A DNA stretch of 64,000 nucleotides from Arthrobacter livingstonensis (GTDB lineage: Bacteria > Actinomycetota > Actinomycetes > Actinomycetales > Micrococcaceae). Of the stretch, positions 30,301 to 38,800 are shown piece after piece. A program made the position numbers and the translations under genes. The stretch spans positions 19,574 through 83,573 of the forward strand of contig NZ_QJVD01000002.1 of NCBI RefSeq assembly GCF_003219815.1, given 5' to 3'. The notes beneath the pieces are model-generated. The model searched no databases, was not told the DNA's origin, and was given only the letters and a program-made list of their open reading frames with translations. The first letter of the stretch is position 1, and every line of letters begins with the position of its first letter.

Positions 30301-32090
30301 GGAACTTCGTCAGGGGCATGGCAGGCGCCAACGACGGCATGGGGGGAGACAGCGATGTGGATTCCGTGGCCGGTCTGCTCACTGCCGCCTGGCGGATGCT
30401 TTCCCGCCCGCGCCGGCAGGGATGGGCAGCACAGGACCCCGGTACCCCTGGGACTGCGGAGCCGGCAAGCGCACCGTCTCCTACGCCACCCCTCGGACCA
30501 CCGCTACCGTGGACTGCAGCGCGTGTGATTGTGGCCCCCGAGCTGCCCCGTGAACTGGACCTCGACGGCATCTCCGTGGCGGGGACCCGAGCCGGCGGGC
30601 CAGGGAGCCGGGAGGCCTGGGATCCCGTCCTGGTGGGACTGGTGGACGTGCCCGAACGCCAGTCGTTGGAGACCCTGTTGTGGTCCCCATCCAGGCATTC
30701 ACACGTGGCGTGTGTAGGCCCCCGCACCGCGTCCTCGCCAGCCGTCGGACTTCTCGCGGCACAATGCGTGGCTTCCAACACGGCCGGGGAAGGGTCTTCG
30801 AAGCAGTACCTGTACATCCTCGACGGCGACGGTTCGATGCGTTCGTTCTCCGGCTGTCCGTGGGTGGGCAGCTACGTAACGCCCTCCGGCCTGCGAACCG
30901 CTGCACGCCTGCTGCTCCGGTTGGGCGAGACGGCCGCCGCAACTGACGCCCACCTCGTCGTGTTGGTGAGCGACTGGGGACACTGGGTTGCCGCCTTCCG
31001 TTCCAGTCCCTGGCCGTGGGCCGAGGACTCCGTGGGTGAGCTGGTGCGACGCAGCAGACCCCAACTGGCCGTGGTCCTCGGCGGCGAACGCGAACTGCTG
31101 TCGGCCCCGTTCATGGCCGCAATTCCCAACCGCCTGTTCCTGCCCTACGGTGCCAGTTCAGAATCGCGGCTGTTGTGGCCCCGGATTCCGCGTTTCACTC
31201 CGATTCCGGGCCGGGCCGCGGTCCTGGGCCCGATGAATGCCGCGGCGGCCAGGGGGCAGGCGGACGATCCCCACGTGGCACAGCTCGGCGCCGCCCCGAG
31301 TCCCCCGCATCCATCCGGCACTCGTCCGTGGGTGCCATCGTCCGGCGACGCGAATCAAGAGCAGCCTTGGTTGACGTCGCCCAACGGAAACCCCCCGGTA
31401 TTGGAATCTTCCGGGTCCCCGAAGCCCGCAGCGCCCCCGGAGCCACCCTTGGTTGTGGTGGGCCTGCCCGAACACCTCAGCCTGGTCGACGCTAGGCGCG
31501 CGATGGCGTGGTCACGCCGGGATGCCACCGAATCCGAAGACCCGGGAACGGGAGGCCTCCACAACCATTCCCGTGCCCATTCGATCACCGTGGGGCTCGG
31601 TGGCGACGGCCGCAGCCCCGTCTCCGTGTCCCTCGCGACGGGAAGGTTCCTGCCGGTGCTCGGTGGCCCCGGATCAGGCAAGTCAACCTTCATGGCTGCC
31701 CTCCGGGACCTCAATGGCGCCCCGGACGGAATCATGTGGGTGGACGACGCCACGCTGCTGACACAGGACCAGCTCCTGGCAATTACCCGGACGGTGGCAT
31801 CCGGCAGTTGCGCATTGGTCGCCGTTCCCAACCACCTGCCGTCCCTGTCCAGGCTTCCGCTGGAATGGGGCCTGCGCACTGCCGAGCAGGGAATTGTGCT
31901 CACACCCCGCAGACAGCAGGACGGCGACTTGTTCGGCGTGCGGCTCGATACGGCCGGATCGGAACCGCTGGGGCGGGCCGTTTTCATCGACTGCGGCCGA
32001 ATGGAATGGTTCCAGTTCCCCCACACGGAAACTTTAGGGGACCCAGATGGCCAGCTACAACAGCGGCCGTTCGCCTCCGGTCCGCAATGA
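27351..32090 (+). CDS. FHA and FtsK/SpoIIIE domain ATPase (EssC/EccC-like)
   Basis: A 1579-aa motor-like protein. In order: a short N-terminal beta domain; an FHA phosphothreonine-binding domain near residues 120-200 (YRLGRGRCQIVIDDPTLSRNHG); a Gly/Pro/Asp-rich linker with an internal duplication (233-323); two membrane segments (346-385); an FtsK/SpoIIIE ATPase with Walker A GGTTGSGKSE (near 730), VDFKGG and Walker B LVIVIDEFRVLVD; a degenerate middle ATPase; and a last domain with P-loop GGPGSGKST near 1437. The order matches EssC/EccC motors of type VII secretion. GTG at 27351 is favoured over 27345, since AGGGAG is 5 nt from it. No WXG100 gene or other secretion part is nearby. Confidence 0.88.
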   Translation: MRLEITAVAGPGAVPFQPAELSVSLPRQVGEAPSGAAEVGTALGSHAGGLPGSGGSPDGSAVVEALSARWPACSFTVAGVPLGDLRVGQRPLTDGAVVVVQGDVGPLGGAGTGRGPRSDAPAVLAVRSGPGAGAMFALHRGRYRLGRGRCQIVIDDPTLSRNHGTLTVGERAMTLTAAPGSTGFSILRGWQDDPLVVAVPLKGTAAVEVGDLIRCGMSGLAIELRTPAGCATDSRDPGLTGPRVDGAGVSGPGADGFGVSGLGAGGAGLDGDAPDGFLSIPSGSGADDAALDHAPGRGAGLGGDAPAGFLSIPSGPRLDRGGLLDAAVLDPVKLPHGAGPPRSRWAMTSAGLLPLVIGVLFAWLTGSWMFLGFAAMGAVAVISPLLGGVRRRREFSALVGAAAVRDAARRTAAFPGADVLVGWALHSGAVNAKPGVAVLRGPDPGVAALRDTDPAGRRLAVRVGTAAQRALVEPVPDYPGFLAPLSSELPMSVPVGQSPVQIAGAPGPLRLLLHFVLMQLDAAGVPVVLMGPVRELPLSARFLPLTVLAGSLSGAVAAVNGLGAGAGTESADGAGPGTVAGRAAAAVPDCVLVSIGQPPTGVRAVFPGIRVLHFTSRLGRSGDDAADVQLQPDGNGAAGMSGGHSFVPDGVPAHIFDRYARARSGSGRSVSTGQAMAPCTVPLPSSSPRAVADRWLANAGGPLTPVPVGRSAAGSELFNFASDGPHLLVGGTTGSGKSEFLRTLVGSLAVAHSPADLQFVFVDFKGGAGLGTLQKFPHTSALVTDLDGRGMDRILGSLRAEIKRRELVLGNAEAADCDAYRSSHANTERGVMAHLVIVIDEFRVLVDQYPVAMAELMRIAAVGRSLGIHLVMATQRPQGAVNADIRANVTSSVCLRVQSTFDSQDVIGSGVAAAIGIDTPGRAFISRAGGRPTEFQSATLRLSAFRGGQRPTADLAVDFLQNQIPPGQGGGAAPVAGPVAVADRNFVRGMAGANDGMGGDSDVDSVAGLLTAAWRMLSRPRRQGWAAQDPGTPGTAEPASAPSPTPPLGPPLPWTAARVIVAPELPRELDLDGISVAGTRAGGPGSREAWDPVLVGLVDVPERQSLETLLWSPSRHSHVACVGPRTASSPAVGLLAAQCVASNTAGEGSSKQYLYILDGDGSMRSFSGCPWVGSYVTPSGLRTAARLLLRLGETAAATDAHLVVLVSDWGHWVAAFRSSPWPWAEDSVGELVRRSRPQLAVVLGGERELLSAPFMAAIPNRLFLPYGASSESRLLWPRIPRFTPIPGRAAVLGPMNAAAARGQADDPHVAQLGAAPSPPHPSGTRPWVPSSGDANQEQPWLTSPNGNPPVLESSGSPKPAAPPEPPLVVVGLPEHLSLVDARRAMAWSRRDATESEDPGTGGLHNHSRAHSITVGLGGDGRSPVSVSLATGRFLPVLGGPGSGKSTFMAALRDLNGAPDGIMWVDDATLLTQDQLLAITRTVASGSCALVAVPNHLPSLSRLPLEWGLRTAEQGIVLTPRRQQDGDLFGVRLDTAGSEPLGRAVFIDCGRMEWFQFPHTETLGDPDGQLQQRPFASGPQ

Positions 32091-32534
32091 GAACGCCACC
32101 ACTTTGGGCGTGAAGAGGTAATAAATTACGGCCAAGGCTGGAATCAGCAAAGCCAGCCCCGTCACGGCGGAACCGTTAAGGAGGGCAGAAACGGCGATCG
32201 CGACCATGAGCAACTGCCAGACAAAAGCCGCCGACCGGGTCCAGCGAAAACCCTTGAACGCATTCACGGAGACAGCCGCCAAGCCCGCAGCAAGCGCAAA
32301 CACCAGCACAATCAAGAAGACCGTGCCCGCCAGCGAAAGTGACGGCTGGGTGAACGCAGCAAACGTGAGCGCCACGCCGGAACCGGCGAGGGCCAGGGCT
32401 TCAAGGCCGGCCACCGCGGCAATGACGTAGACGCCGGGCGGCCTGCCTGCGCCTGTTTTATTCCGGCCGGCCGGCGTGGCGTCCTCTGGCCCTGGATCCG
32501 GCTGTTCTGCGGGGTTCACTGGAGGTCTTGACAC
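32055..32534 (-). CDS. Small four-span membrane protein
   Basis: A 159-aa protein, not assigned to a family. A Pro-rich cytoplasmic N-terminus (1-33) precedes four hydrophobic segments (about 35-58, 64-90, 100-118, 122-142) and a short basic tail. GTG at 32534 is preceded by AAGGTG. Its last 36 bp overlap the 3' end of the convergent FHA-FtsK gene, coding on both strands. Nothing indicates its function; small membrane proteins at this place beside an FtsK-type motor may be unrelated to it. Confidence 0.7.
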   Translation of the reverse strand: MSRPPVNPAEQPDPGPEDATPAGRNKTGAGRPPGVYVIAAVAGLEALALAGSGVALTFAAFTQPSLSLAGTVFLIVLVFALAAGLAAVSVNAFKGFRWTRSAAFVWQLLMVAIAVSALLNGSAVTGLALLIPALAVIYYLFTPKVVAFSLRTGGERPLL

Positions 32535-32671
32535 AACTGCACCTTACCGGAGATAGTCGGGGAAGAACCACGCGCGGCTGCCCCGGCCGGTGCATCCAGT
32601 GATGAATCTCGGTGTGATGCATCGCTCATGGCCACAGACCAACAAAAGCACCACAACCCCTTGTTTACATG

Positions 32672-32695
32672 GAGTTAACATGACACGCTTAACTC
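32672..32695. promoter_or_regulatory. Palindrome in the whiB1 upstream region
   Basis: GAGTTAA and TTAACTC form a perfect 7-bp inverted repeat with a 10-bp spacer, about 100 bp upstream of the whiB1 start. The size and symmetry suit a dimeric regulator. Regulator unknown. Confidence 0.4.
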
Positions 32696-32705
32696 GATGA
32701 CCTAG

Positions 32706-32730
32706 AGGGGCCGATAGAGGCCCTTTTCTT
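32706..32730 (+). terminator. Hairpin with T-rich tail upstream of whiB1
   Basis: GGGCC (32708-32712) pairs with GGCCC (32719-32723) around GATAGA, with two weaker outer pairs, and TTTTCTT follows. It has the form of a plus-strand intrinsic terminator about 65 bp before whiB1. If the whiB1 promoter is upstream it would be an attenuator; if downstream, it only insulates the gene. Confidence 0.5.
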
Positions 32731-32742
32731 ATGTGGCCCAAC

Positions 32743-32756
32743 GTGAAATATTTCAC
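32743..32756. promoter_or_regulatory. CRP-like operator palindrome upstream of whiB1
   Basis: GTGAAATATTTCAC is a perfect 14-bp palindrome of the form GTGA-N6-TCAC, the core of the CRP consensus TGTGA-N6-TCACA (here CGTGA-N6-TCACA). It ends 39 bp before the whiB1 ATG. In M. tuberculosis whiB1 is known to be controlled by the CRP homologue Rv3676. Confidence 0.6.
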
Positions 32757-32795
32757 AAGCAGCCTCCCCCGTTCTAAAAGGAGTGAGTGATCAGC

Positions 32796-33044
32796 ATGGA
32801 CTGGCGTAGTCGCGCAGCCTGCCTCGACAAGGACCCGGAATTGTTCTTCCCTGTGGGAAACACCGGCCCGGCCTTGTTGCAGATCGAGGAAGCAAAGAGC
32901 GTGTGCCGTCGTTGCCCAGTCATCGACACCTGCCTGAAGTGGGCGATTGAGTCCGGCCAGGATGCCGGTGTTTGGGGTGGATTGAGTGAAGACGAGCGAC
33001 GCGCCATGAAGCGCCGCGCCGCCCGCGCCCGCCGCGCCAGCTAG
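32796..33044 (+). CDS. whiB1: WhiB-family iron-sulphur transcription factor (WhiB1)
   Basis: An 82-aa WhiB protein nearly colinear with M. tuberculosis WhiB1 (84 aa), beginning MDWRSRAACLDKDPELFFP. The four cluster Cys are 9, 37, 40 and 46 in the C-x2-C-x5-C arrangement, followed by GVWGG (the turn that defines the family) and a basic DNA-binding tail RAMKRRAARARR. In WhiB1 the [4Fe-4S] cluster senses nitric oxide and the protein binds the primary sigma factor. ATG at 32796 is chosen from family alignment, 12 nt after AAAGGAG; an upstream GTG (32787) is too close to that site. Confidence 0.95.
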   Translation: MDWRSRAACLDKDPELFFPVGNTGPALLQIEEAKSVCRRCPVIDTCLKWAIESGQDAGVWGGLSEDERRAMKRRAARARRAS

Positions 33045-33064
33045 GCACCTTGGGCTCAGCATCC

Positions 33065-33125
33065 GACCCGCACCAGTGGTCGAAAATTCTGCGATTTCGC
33101 ACTTTTTCGACCACTGCTGCGGGTC
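33065..33125. terminator. Long bidirectional terminator hairpin
   Basis: A 61-nt inverted repeat: outer arms GACCCGCA/TGCGGGTC (8 bp), one C-C mismatch, then CAGTGGTCGAAAA/TTTTCGACCACTG (13 bp), with an inner TGCG/CGCA stem in the loop. It lies between the convergent whiB1 and VanW-family genes and should end both transcripts. Confidence 0.8.
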
Positions 33126-33153
33126 AGTTCTTTAATCGGCCAAAGCAATTGAA

Positions 33154-34098
33154 CTAGATGATTGCCTCCCGGGCTGCCGCCCGGATCGGCGGATTGATCA
33201 GCTCCCGGCTGTAAAGCACGCGGGCATTGCTTTCAATAATAAGTTCATGGGCAATTTCATTGCCAGTGAACTTATCGCGGACGCTGCGGTAAACCTTGTT
33301 TCGGCGGAACACCTCGCCGCCTTCCTCCTGGAAGTGGGCGTCCTTTTCCTGGAGGTGGTATTTCACTGTGAGCGGCTCGGCGGCACGCAGTTCTCCCTTC
33401 AGGTGCTCACCGGTGAGTGAGATCCGGAACTGGAAGGTGTTCTGGGTTGCGTTGAATACCCTGTAGTCCAGGTAGTTGTACACAATTGACGTCCCGGCGC
33501 CGAACGGGATCTGCCGGTTGAAGTCCGGGAACAGGTCAATTGCCCCATGATGGTGGTGTTCGACGATCTCCAGCGGGCTGTGCAGGACCATCCAGTGCAG
33601 AAGGTTGGTGAACTGGCACAGGCCCCCGCCAATGCCGGAAGCGGGTCCGTTATAGCTGATGGTCAACCCTGTCCGGTAGCCTTTTTTCGCCGAGCAGTGG
33701 CCCACCAGATGCCAAAAGGAGAAGGTTTCCCCTGGCCTTATGAGCACCCCGTCTATGTGCGGTGCGGCAAGGCCCAGGCTGACGGCCTTGTTTTCCTGGA
33801 GGGCCAGGTCAACGTTTCCGAGCCTGCGCCGGATCGACGAGTTGTGCCGGTAAATGCTGACCGGCAGATCTTCGGCAGTCCGCTGTTGCGCAAACCGCGC
33901 CCGGGAGCGCGCATTGGTGACCTTGCGCAGCAGAATTTGCCGCTGAACGGCAATCCGATAAGTGAGTGGGGAAATTTCCCCAAATAATTTTCGCGCCAAA
34001 GCGATGTGTCCCCCCATCGTGGATTTCGGTAAGTCCAGGCGCCCCTGCCCATGGTGACCGAACCGCGAGACAGGGATCGTGTGTGATAAAAATTGCAC
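33154..34098 (-). CDS. VanW family protein
   Basis: A 314-aa protein. The VanW core begins near residue 120 with GVLIRPGETFSFWHLVG and continues to SGIGGGLCQFTNLLHWM, the family's conserved Gly/Cys/Gln block, followed by HHHHGAIDLFPDFNRQIPFGAGTS. VanW domains occur in glycopeptide-resistance clusters and in many wall-associated proteins; their biochemical role is unsettled. No signal peptide is evident, and the basic region before the core is typical of the stand-alone actinobacterial type. GTG at 34098 lacks a good ribosome-binding site; ATG 34017 would also keep the domain. No van resistance genes are present, so resistance should not be inferred. Confidence 0.8.
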   Translation of the reverse strand: MQFLSHTIPVSRFGHHGQGRLDLPKSTMGGHIALARKLFGEISPLTYRIAVQRQILLRKVTNARSRARFAQQRTAEDLPVSIYRHNSSIRRRLGNVDLALQENKAVSLGLAAPHIDGVLIRPGETFSFWHLVGHCSAKKGYRTGLTISYNGPASGIGGGLCQFTNLLHWMVLHSPLEIVEHHHHGAIDLFPDFNRQIPFGAGTSIVYNYLDYRVFNATQNTFQFRISLTGEHLKGELRAAEPLTVKYHLQEKDAHFQEEGGEVFRRNKVYRSVRDKFTGNEIAHELIIESNARVLYSRELINPPIRAAAREAII

Positions 34099-34293
34099 CA
34101 GGTGCCGGGTCCAGACAAGGCCCCCAGCAGCCTCCCGACATTGATGTCGACGTGTAGCGCAGTGCCGGTTCCGGCTGGCACCACCAGGGCGGCGGAGCCG
34201 GCGTTTTTGGTAGTCCGGCGTCAGGGAGGACCGAAGGCCGCCCGCGGCCGCGGATCGGAAAGCCGGACGGAAAAGCGTCGGTCCTCGGCCTTG

Positions 34294-35769
34294 TCAGTGA
34301 CGGCGGATCAGCGACATGTCCAGGAGCACTGCCGTGCCGCCGCCGTCGCGGGGCGCCCACTCGATGGTGCCGCCGAGCTCGCTGGTGACCAGGGTGCGCA
34401 CAATCTGCAGGCCCAGGCCTTCAGCAATGTGTCCTTCGGGCAGGCCTATCCCGTCGTCGGCGATGGTGACCGCCAGGGCGTCGTCGCCGGCACTGTTCTT
34501 GTAGCGCCGGGCCGACAGCCACACCGTGCCTTCGCGGTCCTGCAGTCCGTGTTCCACGGCATTGGTGACCAGTTCGTTGATGACCAGGGCAAGGGGTGTG
34601 GCAAAGTCGCTGGGAAGCTCGCCGAAGGCGCCCTCCCGCTCGGTGCTCACGCGCTGGGAGGGCGATGCCACCTCTGCGGAGAGCCGGAACTGGCGGTCGA
34701 TAAGTTCGTCAAAGTCGACACTTTGGGCCAGGCCCTGGGACAAGGTTTCATGCACCAGCGCGATGGTGGAGACGCGGCGCATGGCCTGTTCCAACCCTTG
34801 TTTGCCTTCTTCGCTGTGCATGCGCCGGGACTGCATGCGCAACAGGGCAGCCACGGTTTGCAGGTTGTTCTTCACCCGGTGGTGGATTTCGCGGATGGTG
34901 GCGTCCTTGGTGACGAGTTCCTGCTCGCGGCGTCGCAGTTCGGAGACGTCGCGGCACAGCACCAGCGCGCCGAAGCGTTCCGTGGCGTCGCGCAGCGGGA
35001 TTGCGCGCAGGGACAGGCTCACGCCGCGGGATTCAATTTCGGTGCGCCAGGGCATCCGCCCGGTGACCACCAGCGGCAGCGTTTCATCTACCATGCGGCG
35101 GTCCTTGAGCAAGCCGGTGGTCACCTCTGCCAGGGATCGGCCTTCCAGGGACTCGCCGTCGCCGAGGCGCCGGAACGCCGAGACGCCGTTCGGGCTGGCG
35201 TACTGGACAATGCCGTCCACGTCCAGGCGCAGGACGCCGTCGCCCACGCGGGGTGCTCCGCGCCTGGAGCCGGTGGGCGAGGCAAAGTCGGGCCAGAGGC
35301 CCAAGGTGCCCATCTTCAGCAGGTCGTAGGCGCACTGCCGGTAGGTCAGTTCCAGCCGCGACGGCATGCGGGAGCTGGAGAGGTCCATGTGGGAGGTGAT
35401 GACTGCCAAGGTGCGGCCGTTGCGGACCATGGGGATGGCCTCCACCCGCATTGCCAGGTCGGCATTCCAGATGCTGGTTTCATTGGAACGCTCAATGTTT
35501 TGGCTGCGCCAGGCAGCGCCCACCAGCGGTTCCAGCTCCGACTGGATGCCCTCGCCCACGAAGTCCAGGTGGAACATGGTGTGGCTGGTGGACGGGCGGA
35601 CGTGGGCCAGGGCCACATAGCCCTTGTCCGGATGCGGGAACCAGAGCGCCAGGTCGGCAAAGGAGAGATCGGCAATAAGCTGCCAGTCCCCCACCAGGAG
35701 GTGGAGCCATTCGGCATCCCCCGGACCAAAATCAGCGCCTTCCCTGATCATGTCGGCAAAGATGGCCAC
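34294..35769 (-). CDS. pdtaS: PdtaS-like sensor histidine kinase
   Basis: A 491-aa soluble kinase, similar in length to M. tuberculosis PdtaS (501 aa). A GAF-like domain spans about 1-150, a PAS domain about 175-280 (DVDGIVQYASPNGVSAFRRLG), then a HisKA_2 helix IREIHHRVKNNLQTVAALL with the phosphoacceptor His at 296/297, and an HATPase_c domain (LVINELVTNAVEHG, DDGIGLPEG). There is no membrane span. In mycobacteria PdtaS phosphorylates the antiterminator PdtaR; no pdtaR is in this window. GTG at 35769 follows AGGAG by 6 nt. Next to whiB1, apart from the VanW gene, as in M. tuberculosis (Rv3219/Rv3220c). Confidence 0.92.
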   Translation of the reverse strand: MAIFADMIREGADFGPGDAEWLHLLVGDWQLIADLSFADLALWFPHPDKGYVALAHVRPSTSHTMFHLDFVGEGIQSELEPLVGAAWRSQNIERSNETSIWNADLAMRVEAIPMVRNGRTLAVITSHMDLSSSRMPSRLELTYRQCAYDLLKMGTLGLWPDFASPTGSRRGAPRVGDGVLRLDVDGIVQYASPNGVSAFRRLGDGESLEGRSLAEVTTGLLKDRRMVDETLPLVVTGRMPWRTEIESRGVSLSLRAIPLRDATERFGALVLCRDVSELRRREQELVTKDATIREIHHRVKNNLQTVAALLRMQSRRMHSEEGKQGLEQAMRRVSTIALVHETLSQGLAQSVDFDELIDRQFRLSAEVASPSQRVSTEREGAFGELPSDFATPLALVINELVTNAVEHGLQDREGTVWLSARRYKNSAGDDALAVTIADDGIGLPEGHIAEGLGLQIVRTLVTSELGGTIEWAPRDGGGTAVLLDMSLIRRH

Positions 35770-35798
35770 GCGCGGCTCCTAAAAATTTTCAGTGGGTG

Positions 35799-35828
35799 GC
35801 ATCCGGCTCCCGTGGGGAAGCCGGACGC
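35799..35828 (-). terminator. Terminator of the glutamate dehydrogenase gene
   Basis: Plus-strand GCATCCGGCTCCC (from 35799) and GGGAAGCCGGACGC (to 35828) form a stem of about 13 bp with one bulge and one G-U. On the minus strand it follows the dehydrogenase stop by 11 bp and precedes pdtaS; a T-run follows about 12 nt later. Confidence 0.6.
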
Positions 35829-35839
35829 CCCCGGATCGG

Positions 35840-38800
35840 CTAGCGCCGGACGATTGAACGCAGGAGTCTCAATGCTACCGACAATGAAGCCATGTCGTCT
35901 TGTTCAAGCTCGTTGACCTCGGCAAACATCTTGGCTGCCCGAGTCAGCTGTTCCTTGTTCTGTGCTTCCCAACCCTCGATGCGCTCTGTGGTGCCTGACC
36001 CGCCATCCGTGCTGTGCATGACATTGCGCGCCATGTCCGCCGTGGTGGCGTACAGGTCGTCACGGAGGGCCGCACGGGCCAGCGCCTGCCAGCGGTCATT
36101 GCGCGGCAGCGCGGTAATCCTCTCCAGGAGGGCATCCACGCCGTAGCGGTTGTAGAGGGCATAGTAGACGCTGGCGACTTCCTCCACGGGTTCGTCGACG
36201 TTCCGACTCACCTTGGCCACGTCAAGCAGCGGGAACGACTCGAACAGTTCGGCCCACTGTCGGCCTAGCGCGTCGGGCATGTTGAACGATTTGGCGCGGT
36301 CGTACCAGGACTGGACACGGTCGGCGTCGACCCCCTTCACAAAGCTGCCCATGCGCCCACCGACCGAGGCAACCACCGGCTTGAACTGGCCTATGACCTC
36401 CTCAACGGTGCGCTGTCCGGTGCCCTCGTTGACAAGCCACCGTACGGCGCGGTCCAGCAGCCGGCGCATGTCCAGCTGCACGGTGCACCACTGTTCGGTG
36501 GGGAACGACGGCGGCAGCTCACGCAGGGCGGTGGTCATGGCGTTGAAGTCAAAGATCTCGTGCAGCGCAACGAAGGCCTTGGCGATCGCCACCTCGTCGG
36601 ACGAGGACTCCTCCATGGCACGGAAGGCGAACGTGATGCCGCCCAGGTTCACCATGTCGTTGGCGACGACAGTGGCGATGATCTCCCGGCGCAGCGGGTG
36701 CGTGTCGAGCTCCTCATCGAAGCGTTCGGCCACTTCGCGGGGGAAGTACCGGCGCAGTGTGCGCTTGAACCACGGATCGTCTGCCAGCCCGCTCTGGCCC
36801 AGCGCCGTGGCGAGCTCCATCTTGGCGTAGGCAGCCAAGACGGCAAGCTCCGGGGACGTCAGCCCCTGTCCACCCTGCAAGCGTTCGCGCAGTTCCACGT
36901 TGCTGGGCAGTGCCTCAATTCCGCGGTCAAGGTCGCCGTGTTCCTCAAGCCAGTCCATGAACCGTTCATAGCTGGGGCTCCACTCCACCACGCGTTGGCG
37001 GTCATTGAGCAACAGCACGTTCTGGTCGATGTTGTCCTCAAGGACCAGCTGCCCGATTTCATCCGTCATGGACATCAGGAACTCCGTGCGTTCGGACGGG
37101 TCAAGCTTGCCGGCCGCCACCATCCGGTCCACGAAGATCTTGATGTTCACTTCATGGTCGGAGCAGTCCACGCCGGCGGAGTTGTCGATGGCGTCGGTGT
37201 TCAGGATGACGCCGTGCAACGCCGCCTCAACACGGCCGTGCTGGGTCATGCCAAGGTTTCCGCCTTCGCCAATGACCTTCACGCGCAGATCCCTGCCGTC
37301 CACCCGGATGGCGTCGTTGGTCTTGTCGCCCACCTCTGCATTGCTTTCGCCGCTGGCCTTGATGTAAGTGCCGATGCCGCCGTTGTACAGCAGGTCGGTG
37401 GGAGCCAGGAGAACGGCCCGCAGCAGTTCCGGCGGGCTGAGCTTCACAGTGCCCTCAGGCAGGCCCAGGATTGAACGGACCTGCTCGGAAACGGGGATCG
37501 ACTTCAACGCGCGGGAGTACACGCCCCCGCCGTCGCTGATCAGTTCCTTGTTATAGTCCTGCCAGGAGGACCGTGGAAGGTCGTATAGGCGCTGGCGCTC
37601 ATCGAACGCCGCACCGGGTTCCGGAGTGGGATCAAGGAAGATGTCCCGGTGGTCAAACGCCGCCACCAGCTTCACATGGCGTGTGCGCAGCAGCCCGTTG
37701 CCGAAGACGTCGCCGGACATGTCACCAATGCCAACTGCCGTGAATTCCTCGGTCTGGGTGTCGACGTCGAATTCGCTAAAGTGCCTCTTGACGGACTCCC
37801 AGGCTCCGCGGGCGGTGATGCCCATGGCCTTGTGGTCGTAGCCAACGGAGCCTCCGGAGGCGAAGGCATCGCCCAGCCAGAAGCCGTACTCGGCGGAGAT
37901 GGCGTTGGCGGTGTCGGAAAAGGACGCCGTGCCCTTGTCCGCGGCCACCACGAGGTAGGTGTCGTCCCCGTCATGGCGCACCACGTTCTCGGGCGGCACC
38001 ACCACCTCACCGGCGTCGGAGGCCACCAGGTTGTCGGTGACGTCGAGCAGCCCGCGGATGAACGTCTTATAGCTTTCCCGGCCCTCCGTGATCCACGCGC
38101 CACGGTCCACGGCAGGATTCGGGAGCGACTTGGGGAAGAACCCGCCCTTGGCACCGGTAGGCACAATGACCGCATTCTTGACCGTCTGTGCCTTGACCAG
38201 GCCCAGGACCTCGGTACGGAAGTCCTCCCGGCGGTCCGACCAGCGCAGTCCGCCGCGGGCCACCTTGCCAAAACGCAGGTGCACGCCCTCAACCCGGGGC
38301 GAGTAGACCCAGATTTCAAACATGGGACGAGGGAACGGCAGCCCGGTGATCATCGACGGATCGAACTTCAGGCTCAGGAAGTCCCGGCCGCGGTAGTAGT
38401 TCGTGCGCAGCGTGGCGTCCACTAGATTGGCGATGGTGCGCAGCACCCTGTCCGCGTCCAGCGTCGGAACCCCGTCCAGGGCCTGGTCCAGGCGGCCGCG
38501 AACTTCGGCGATGCGTTCGTCACGGCCGGCGTCCCCGCCCTGCGGGTCAAAGCGGCATTCAAAAAGCTCCACCAGTGCCCGCGTCACGGCGACGTTGCGC
38601 AGCAGCGTGTCCGCGATGAAGCCAAAGGAGTTGGTGTTGCCCATCTGCCGCAGGTACTTCGCGTAAGCGCGCAGGATGACGATCTGGCGCCAGTCCATTC
38701 CCTCGGTCAACACCAGCCGGTCGAAAAGGTCCGACTCACTGGCACCCGTGGTGGCGGCTCCAAATGCGTCCGTCAGCAGCGACGCCGTCGCACGCGGATC

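Noticed and set aside
33154-34098. Glycopeptide (vancomycin) resistance cluster
   Set aside because: Only a VanW-family protein is present; vanH/A/X-type ligase, dehydrogenase and dipeptidase genes are absent, and VanW domains are common in non-resistant bacteria.
34093-35916. A 607-codon plus-strand frame
   Set aside because: Antisense to pdtaS, which has clear histidine kinase motifs.
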